From: Agapanthus africanus
Taxonomy: Eukaryota > Streptophyta > Magnoliopsida > Asparagales > Amaryllidaceae
Direction: 5' to 3'
Assembly (NCBI GenBank): GCA_030015575.1
Contig: CM057344.1
Location: 190,977,044 to 191,041,043 of the forward strand
DNA length: 64,000 nt
Shown here: positions 57,250 through 64,000 of the stretch, in pieces
Numbering within the stretch: the stretch's first letter is position 1
How the letters are laid out: each line of letters opens with the position of its first letter
The notes under the pieces: generated by a model
The model's database searches: none
Told to the model about the DNA's origin: nothing
What the model saw: only the letters and a program-made list of their open reading frames with translations
Program-made: the position numbers and the translations under genes

Positions 57250-58597
57250 AACAAGTCTAGCCTTATAGGTTTCTACCTGTCCATCTACACCAATCTTTTA
57301 CTTGAAGATCCATTTGCATCCTATGGGTTTTACCCCATCTGGAGCAAAGTCCAAAGTCCATACTTTGTTGGTGTACATGGACTCCATTTCATTCCGCATT
57401 GCATCCAGCCATCTTACTGAGTCGCCGCTGTGGATGGCCTGCTGGAAGCTATTAGGTTCATCATTATCAATGATGCAATCTTCTCTATCCCCGTCTATGA
57501 GAAAACCGTAGTATCTCTCAGGCGGATGAGACGTCTACTACTCCTGCGGAGGGGTGCGGGAATGTCCTGTTCTTCTTGAATTTCTGGTTCTACCAAACTT
57601 TCAGTAGTAGTTTGTGTTCTGGAATTTCTTCCAGTTCTATTACGCTCCCACTTGTTTCCTTTTCTAAAATTTGATGTTCTAGAAAATGGGCATTACGAGA
57701 AACAAAAACCTTTTGTTCCTCTGCGTAATACAAGAAATACCCCTTAGACTTCTTTGGATATCCCACAAACTTACACTGTACTGATCGTGCCTCGAGTTTG
57801 TCCGCATGCTGCTTTTTAACAAAAGCTGGACATCCCCATATTTTCAGATACTGAATATAGGGTTACTTCCCACTCCACATCTGATTTGGTGTGGTAGGCA
57901 CAGTCTTGGTAGGAGCCCTATTCAAAAGATATGCAGTTGATTCTAGCGCATAACCCCAGAAAGATCGTGGTAACACAGCATTACTCATCATGGAACGTAC
58001 CATATCCAATAGGGTTCGGTTCCATCTTTCCGATACACCGTTATGCTGTGGAGTGTATGGAGGAGTAAGCTGAGAGAGAATTCCATTCTCTTTTAGGTAA
58101 CCCAGGAACTCGGCACTTAAGTATTCACCACCTCGATCAGATCTTAGTGTCTTGATACTTTTGCCGGTTTGGTTTTCCACTTCATTCTTATATTTTTGGA
58201 ATTTCTCAAAAGCCTCGGATTTATGTTTCATCAAGAAAATTAATCCGTACCTAGAGTAATCATCCGTAAAAGTAATGAAATATGAAAAACCACCTCTTGC
58301 ATGTGTAGACATTGGACCACATACATCGCTGTGTATGAGTCCTAAGAGCTCGCTCGCTCTTACTCCATGTCGAGTGAATGGAGTCTTTCATCTTTCCTTT
58401 GAGACATGATTGACAAGTGGCATAATATTGATATTCGAACGGATCCAAATATCCTACTCTATGTAACTTGGTTAACCTTGTCTCATTGATGTGACTTAGT
58501 CTACAATGCCATAAGAAAGCCAGATTTATATCTGGAGACTTTCTTTTTAGTGTGTTCAGGACATTGAAAATATGTAATTGGTTTAACATGTATATAC

Positions 58598-60676
58598 TGT
58601 TGGATATAGTGCCATCAAAGTCAATTATTGGATCGCAGGTACGTGATTGCAATGATTGAGGAGGACCTATACCGGTAGCACAGTCTTACTCGAGATGATA
58701 GTATGCTATCTGGTTTGCCTTTATCAATCGTGTACAGGTTCAGGTGACTGATCACTATTACACGTTGATAGAGCCCTTAGGATCTTGTTTGACTACCAGC
58801 AGTATCATGGCGATCATATACGTGAAAGTTGGGTAGTCTATAAGCACATCCTTAATAGTGGTCCCTAGTCGTGGGAGTTTCGAGACAGGGCATCGATACT
58901 CCGGAGTAGACTAGTGTATACAGTCGAAACCCCGACGAGGGGCGTTGGCCGGTCTCAACAGCCACTGGTGTCAGTTGGATCACCTATGATGTATACAGGT
59001 GCTCATTGTGTTATGAGTACACCGGACAGGACTCGCCGGGAACCTACTAGTTGGTATTATACCTACTGTCAGATAGCAGTTCCCTGGTGACATGTGTACA
59101 GGTTAGTTCATCGACCTGAGGTCATCATTTGTCTCGTGTGAGTTCCCACTGTACTTTGATTTCTACCCTACCATGGCTCAAAGGAGTCGTGCAAATAGGG
59201 TTTTTTTGGGTACAGTCCCGAGCCACATGGAGGCAAGTGAGCGGATCGGCAGGGGATTCGTCTCTCCCGGTATTGGGGGTGAGATCGTACTGTGTCTAGG
59301 AGAGCAATTACACCAAGTCCTTGGCCAAGGCAGGTGAGAATTACTGGTAAGTATTCCAGTAGTTTCTCAGGGTGTTCAGGGCTTCTCTCCGACACGACTT
59401 ATACCGCTATTGGGGCTTTGACGTTACCAGCCCCTAGGCCCGATATGCGATACTCATAGACGACCGGACCGGACTGTATGCATATTTTCACTGTTAGGCT
59501 CAGTAGGGTTCCAGGATGAGTTCGCTCATCGGCTTCCCTTGAGGTCAGTACATGGGCAGCCGTTAGCACTGCTAGTGCCGCTGACGTGCTTATGGTTAAA
59601 CCGACTGCCAGGGTACTAATGAGTCATTAGATTCCCCCACAGATAGTTTCCCAAGTTCGGGCGAAATGTTGTAGAGGCCGTGTGGTTTTATGGCAGGGTT
59701 CAGAAAATGCACGTGCGTTTACGCACGTGTCATATTTCGGGTAGATAATACTGGTGGGCTTTGGTTTAAGCCGGATCCATGTATTATACTGTGTAGATAT
59801 AATATCTTTGTCTCAGTTGCATATAATACAAATGCGGGTATGTATGTACTGTTACGGGGTTATCCTGAAATTCGTTTCGGGATCGCTTTTCGAAGTTGCC
59901 AGTTTCTATCACCCGTCTTAAACATTCGGTTTAATACGGAATTATCTTTTTCTTTTTGGTGAGTCATGAGGGTGAGTTTTGAGGAAGCTTCTAGAATTGG
60001 TGACTAGGCTGATGAGATGTTTAGTGACTCATTATTTGCATTAAATGGTTGATGAGGTGTATAAGGTACTCATTCTTTGCTTTTAATGACTTTTGTATTT
60101 TCTTAAGATATTGTGTGAGATCTTTTGTGATGAGAAGCTTTACATAGGGTCACCACTTGCTCCTACACTCACCACCCACTCCATTTCAGCCCATATTGGC
60201 CGAGCCCCATTTTTGGGAAAAATTGTTGATTCATTTTAAAAAATATAAAGCTCATTTCTCATTACATGATTAAAAGGCAACTTCATTAACTGTTCATCCA
60301 TGGTTTTGGATGAAACGAGACAAAGAATTCTACTCATTCTCTACATCAATCTTGGACGTGTCGGCTAGCAAACTTCATGTCCGAGTTGCCTCGGTTCAGA
60401 GGCAGAAGCCCGTATAAAGATCCGTTGACGTGGTGCCACCTGGACGAGGAGACTGGAGATTGAGCAAGATAGCAGATGCCGCAAAGGAGCGTGGGATGAT
60501 AGCTAAAGACCGAAGGACTCGGATCGTTCGGTATAGCATTTCTACCCACTTTGCAGTTTGTTAGTTTAGCGTTAATGGCAAGATCCAGGTTATAGTATGC
60601 GATAGCGCCAGTTATAAAAGTTTTTGTTCTGCGTTTGGCGTCAGATTGACGGCCGGGGTGTTACCGTAGACTTACA
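58598..60676 (+). repeat. Ang-N3 5' LTR
   Basis: 2,079 bp, from TGTTGGATATAGTG to GTAGACTTACA. Reverse-complement match to 17009-19120. It is the clearest uninterrupted LTR of the family in the sense orientation. Confidence 0.92.
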
Positions 60677-60689
60677 TGGTATCAGAGCC
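60677..60689 (+). other. Ang-N3 primer binding site (initiator tRNA-Met)
   Basis: TGGTATCAGAGCC directly after the LTR end. Confidence 0.95.
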
Positions 60690-60885
60690 ACGCCATTAAG
60701 TTTTACTAACTTGTTCTAACGTGTTTAAAACAACGATTGAACGGAATTTCGAAAACCGCAATTTTTATGATAAAGTTTCTGTCGATTTTTTAAAAAGGTC
60801 TAAAACTTATTTTGAGCATCTCAGAAAATCGTGCAGGCTTTTTTAAGAAAACTGGTGAAATTTAGTCAACTGATCCCACTGTGCT

Positions 60886-60933
60886 GCCGCGGAACCGCCG
60901 CACAAACCATTGTTTGGCCGCTGTTCCGCCGCC
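60886..60933 (+). repeat. Paired GC dyads in the Ang-N3 leader
   Basis: GCCGCGG-AA-CCGCCGC centred at 60893.5 and GGCCGCTG-TT-CCGCCGCC centred at 60924.5, 31 bp apart. They lie about 210-255 nt downstream of the primer site. Confidence 0.8.
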
Positions 60934-62096
60934 AGTTTGTGGGAACAGTAAACCCTATTTCTTCTGTGTGTTCTGCATGGGAAATTGTTGTTTCTGGAAT
61001 GTTTTGTTTGGGCCCAGATTTTTTTACTGTACTGCAGATGTACGTGGGGCCCACTTCGGGAAGTTTTGTCGATCGAAATTTTAAACTTGTTAGTTAACAG
61101 TACTTACATTATATCTCCGACCATGAATGTCATTCGAGCGGTAAATTGGGTCTAATTGCTATAGTCCTTTTAGACGGATTTGCGAACGTGACATTCGCGT
61201 TGATGTTCTGTGTTGTGCTGTGATGTTGCGGATTTGTCGTGGTGGATAGCAGTGTGCAATGGTAGTGCAGTTTGGATTTATTTGTACATTTGATATTGCG
61301 GGGCGAGCGTCCAACATGTGGACTGCCGTCTCTGCCTGTTTGTATAATATTCTTTTGGGGCACGACCGGGCTGAGGTCGATGTACCCGTTGTACATACTT
61401 TTAATTTCTGTACTAGGTTTACCCCGCGACGGAGTGCACGGATAGCCGGGTTCTGGAGGGCAACGGGTCCGCATCTCATGGCTATGAGAGGCAGAGGGGC
61501 CTCACTCTAGAATTGGCAGACTATTTGCCGCACTCATAGGGGGTACAGGTTGATCCAAGGAGGGGTGCTCAAGTTACCGGATTCCATGAAGTGCAGGGTG
61601 GTCCATTCACTTTGCTGTAGGGGGCTGCCTCGCTTCAGGTTTTGGCGGGTAACTTGCCGCACCCGTAGGGGTCTAGGTTTCATTGCACAGGCTATCCACA
61701 CGACCAGGGGAACGTCGGGTTTCAGTAGCGGCTCTGTGAAACCCGGGGATCCCAGATTATCTGTAATTTTCTGTGATGCTTATTACTTTTCTGTAATGTT
61801 GCATATTAACACGCCTAGAGCGATTATTGTATATTGGTATATATACTAGTAGATGTTGTATATGTTTTACACCCGCGCAAGTCCAGTCCCCGCTCTGTCG
61901 TTAGTTAAGTAACCTAACGGGTGATGACGGGATCCAGTGACGAATGCGGATGGCATATACCTACATTTTATTTTCATTCTTTTCTGGTGTGATTGATTGA
62001 TGGGACTGCGTTGATTTTGATCAATTCAAAGGAAAACAAACCTTTTTGGTTGTTGTTGGAACAGTTTTAAAAAGTGTTATTACAAAGACGTTTTCT

Positions 62097-62332
62097 TTTG
62101 TTTTGCACAGTGGTATTCGGTTGGAATATTATGCACCTCATTTGACGAGGCAAAGGCCGAGATCCCTTCACCGGGAATGACCCCTTGGACAGAAGTTTGC
62201 GTCAGGGTAATAACTTCACTATAGTCGATTACATGTTGCTTTGCATCGCGGTATTCAGTTGGAATATCCTGCACCTCATTTCACGAGGAAAGAGCCGAGA
62301 TCCCTTCACCGGGAGTGACCTCTTTAGCAAAG
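62097..62332 (+). repeat. Two units of the 140-bp leader repeat, Ang-N3
   Basis: Units near 62097 and 62240 share GGTATTCRGTTGGAATAT and CCTTCACCGGGA. Confidence 0.75.
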
Positions 62333-62753
62333 GTTTTCATCACTATGTTTTTTATAAAAAGCTATCAGGTTCCTTCAACGAGATCAAGTTCATTATGTTA
62401 AAGGTTTTTCGCCAAAAACCAGTCGTAGCCCTCCATCGTTTCAGATCGGTAGCACATAGTATTCATACTATATTTGTTGGCCTTCGTCAAGGCATAGTGG
62501 ATGGTAGCTGCTTGTTACTTTTCTGTTGCATAGATAGATGAGTTGGTTTGGTACAGTCGTATTATCTTGTTGGACCTCGTCAAGGGTATGTATGGGTGGG
62601 TTCGAATTGACAAGATAATGACGGGTAGAACTTGACATGTGACTTATGATTTGTTGGCCTTCGTCAAGGTCATAAGAACATGGGGTAAAAATCACATCGG
62701 GAGTTTCTAAAGAAACTGAAACTTACCAGGCATGCGCATACCTTCTGGAGTGT

Positions 62754-62783
62754 GATAACGTGAGTGGATTCCGTCATGTTATC
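62754..62783 (+). ncRNA. Covarying stem-loop in the Ang-N leader (N3 copy)
   Basis: GATAACGTGA pairs with TCATGTTATC (one G-U pair) around the loop GTGGATTCCG. Confidence 0.55.
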
Positions 62784-63509
62784 ATGCGTTGAGAGTTGGA
62801 TCCCGATTCCCACTAATGAGTTAGTTTACTCTTCGGGTGATCCCGATTGATTCTTCTTTTAGGTTTGGAGGAGAATTTGACAGTACGGTGGAAGGTTTCC
62901 TGATTAGATAAAGTGATAACCATTCTGATCTAGGTTAAAGTGCACGCAGAGTGTTTCTTTTCTCCCTCTCTTTGGCAGCGACCTTTGACAGACCCTAGAC
63001 TATGACTCAGTGACCAAGTTGACCAAACCTTCTTAAAATACTGGCTTTTGGATTGTCTAAGTTGCATAAGTCATTGCCTCTCCTTCTTTTACCCTTTGCA
63101 TTTCTCAGAACACCCCGTATTACTACGGACATCCACTTCCGTTGGATAGATCCATTGTATGGTTATATACGAACTCGAAGGGACTTCTTCGAGGATGGAT
63201 CCAGGTTTATGAGAAATAGAATTGGTTTATTCAGTTGTCTTTTATTATCAACTTCTCTCAGGTTGCGAGGGCTCCTCAGTTTAGGAGAGTACACCTATTA
63301 CGCTTATTGGATAGTCTTCTTCCAAACCAAAGGCAGATGCTGAAAGGTAGGGAATGAAGAAAACCAATTAGCCTAAGTAGGGTGTACAAAAGGTAATAAC
63401 TAAAGACAAAATAAAGGGATTAGAAAGAGGGCAAAGTAAATTGCGACTGCTATTATTCACGACCAAACTGCGTACTTCATCGCCACTCCTACATCACCTT
63501 TTCTTTTTT

Positions 63510-64000
63510 TGAAAGGTTCCTAGGCACCCTATAGAGGTCTCACAAGGCATCGAACATGCCAAATTTAAAAAATATGGTGCCGAGAAACCCTAGTTAACGG
63601 ATCGTTGCTAGATGTCTAGGCGAAATATAAAACTAGTTAACAAATTAACTATAGGTTAGATGCTACAACCTTTGTAGATCAGGTAATCCTCTTCCTTGGC
63701 TCTACGGAGGCATCCTCTCGCTGTCCATCTCGATTTCCAAACTCGAACTTTGGCTTCATCGGAGAAACGGGCAAGCTAGGTCGTCGGCTTTGTGTCAAAG
63801 ACGATCTACCTCGAGGCATCGCAAGTTCAAGCTCCGACTTCACAAACTTGTGAAACTTGTGAAGTAAACACCCAAAACAACTTGGCAAGAGGTAGAGGGT
63901 GAAGAAATAGGAGGTGGGTTCACTTTAGATTTGGATTTCTCTCACTAAAACTCAAGTTGCCATTGATGTAGCAAGCTTGAAGAAGAAGAAGAAGAAGATA
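63510..64000 (-). repeat. Angela-type LTR, start (runs off the window)
   Basis: It starts TGAAAGGTTCCTAGGCAC and follows 9320-9810 of the Ang-A 5' LTR with moderate divergence, up to the GAAGAAGAAGAAGAAG microsatellite at the window end. It is inserted in Ang-N3; whether it is a full element or a solo LTR cannot be seen. Confidence 0.9.

Larger units (their letters stand above)
51761..58597 (-). mobile_element. Ang-B: broken Angela-lineage Copia element
   Basis: A minus-strand element with its 3' LTR at 51761-53676, polypurine tract at 53677-53687 and a pol pseudogene to 58597. There it is cut by the Ang-N3 LTR. A solo LTR (55059-57244) is nested in the reverse transcriptase part. The 5' LTR and leader lie beyond the window or are lost. 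The last 5 bp of Ang-N2 before it, AAGTG, would be one copy of its target duplication. Confidence 0.85.
53690..58597 (-). pseudogene. pol: Ang-B pol pseudogene
   Basis: Closely related to Ang-A pol, read leftward. The pre-integrase zinc region is at about 58400-58550, the integrase core at 57863-58312 (DRGGEY, HNGVSE), the reverse transcriptase at 57250-57860 and 54513-55058 (YMDD near 54670) and RNase H at 53690-54476, which keeps the Asp lost in Ang-A (ADSSFQ). Breaks: amber at 54513-54515, in frame with the ORF that starts at 54476; a stop near 53850; a stop near 57863; a frameshift near 58280-58310; and the solo LTR at 55059-57244. It is not functional. Confidence 0.9.
60690..63509 (+). 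other. Ang-N3 leader and start of the duplicated block
   Basis: Landmarks in order: GC dyad pair (60886-60933), GTTAG-N9-CTAAC (61900-61918), two 140-bp units (62097-62332), three CCTT/AAGG hairpins (62475-62672), AGTTTCT-AA-AGAAACT (62702-62717), covarying stem-loop (62754-62783), CTGAT with pyrimidine tract and CAG (62925-62978), then one copy of the duplicated block (about 63200-63430). No gag frame. Confidence 0.75.
58598..64000 (+). mobile_element. Ang-N3: non-autonomous Angela-lineage element, 5' part
   Basis: Plus-strand element with a complete 5' LTR (58598-60676), primer site and a leader like those of Ang-N1 and Ang-N2. It is inserted in Ang-B pol and interrupted at 63510 by another Angela LTR. 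TATAC (58593-58597) would be the left copy of its target duplication. The right side is outside the window. Confidence 0.85.

Overview
This window looks like a repeat-rich, probably intergenic or pericentromeric stretch of a flowering-plant nuclear genome. I find no host gene, tRNA or rRNA. Nearly everything is nested LTR retrotransposons of two kinds. The Ty1/Copia elements belong to the Angela (BARE/WIS-like) lineage: their LTRs open TGTTAG or TGTTGG followed in several by a GCCCTAGAGG-like block, the primer site matches initiator tRNA-Met, and the pol motifs are of Angela type. The Ty3/Gypsy elements belong to the Athila lineage: tRNA-Asp-type primer site TGGCGCCGTTGCCGGGGA, a DLGAS protease and an FMDD reverse transcriptase. 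Names used here: Ang-A (948-11537, minus), Ang-B (51761-58597, minus, broken), Ang-N1/N2/N3 (354-19120 minus; 34358-51760 plus; 58598-64000 plus; a family without intact genes), Ath-1 (20017-32054, minus) and Ath-2 (35286-46538, plus).

Layout. 1-353 is the end of an Angela-type LTR sitting inside the 3' LTR of Ang-N1. Ang-N1 runs to 19120 and is split by the complete Ang-A (LTRs of 2,218 bp, target duplication TCTCT). 19121-20016 is unassigned and holds a 59-bp minisatellite. Ath-1 (LTRs of 1,577 bp, target duplication CGAAC) is followed by unassigned DNA to about 33440. An LTR fragment (about 33441-34357) then leads into Ang-N2, which is split by the complete and apparently intact Ath-2 (LTRs of 1,459 bp with no difference seen, target duplication ACATT, one 1,932-codon gag-pol frame). 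Ang-N2 ends at 51760, where Ang-B begins. Ang-B is interrupted by a solo LTR (55059-57244, duplication TTTGC) and then by Ang-N3 (58598 to the window end). Ang-N3 is itself entered by another Angela LTR at 63510.

How the parts relate. Ath-2 has everything an autonomous Athila-type element needs except an env-like gene. Ath-1 is a close relative with an in-frame amber codon at the gag-pol junction. Ang-A has pol but no recognisable gag, and has an Asn where the RNase H catalytic Asp is expected. The Ang-N copies share the same decayed pol, so they probably multiplied after losing it, using proteins made by other elements. In place of gag, the Ang-A and Ang-N leaders carry an ordered set of conserved short hairpins, two of them with compensatory base changes.

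The most striking signal is a pair of GC-rich dyads of the form CCGCGG-NN-CCGCGG whose centres are 31 bp apart (32 in Ang-A). The pair occurs in the leaders of Ang-A, Ang-N1, Ang-N3, Ath-1 and Ath-2, again in the U3 of both Athila LTRs, and partly in unassigned DNA at 32393. It is therefore shared by Copia and Gypsy elements that are otherwise unrelated in these regions. All comparisons were made by eye; no alignment or database search was run.
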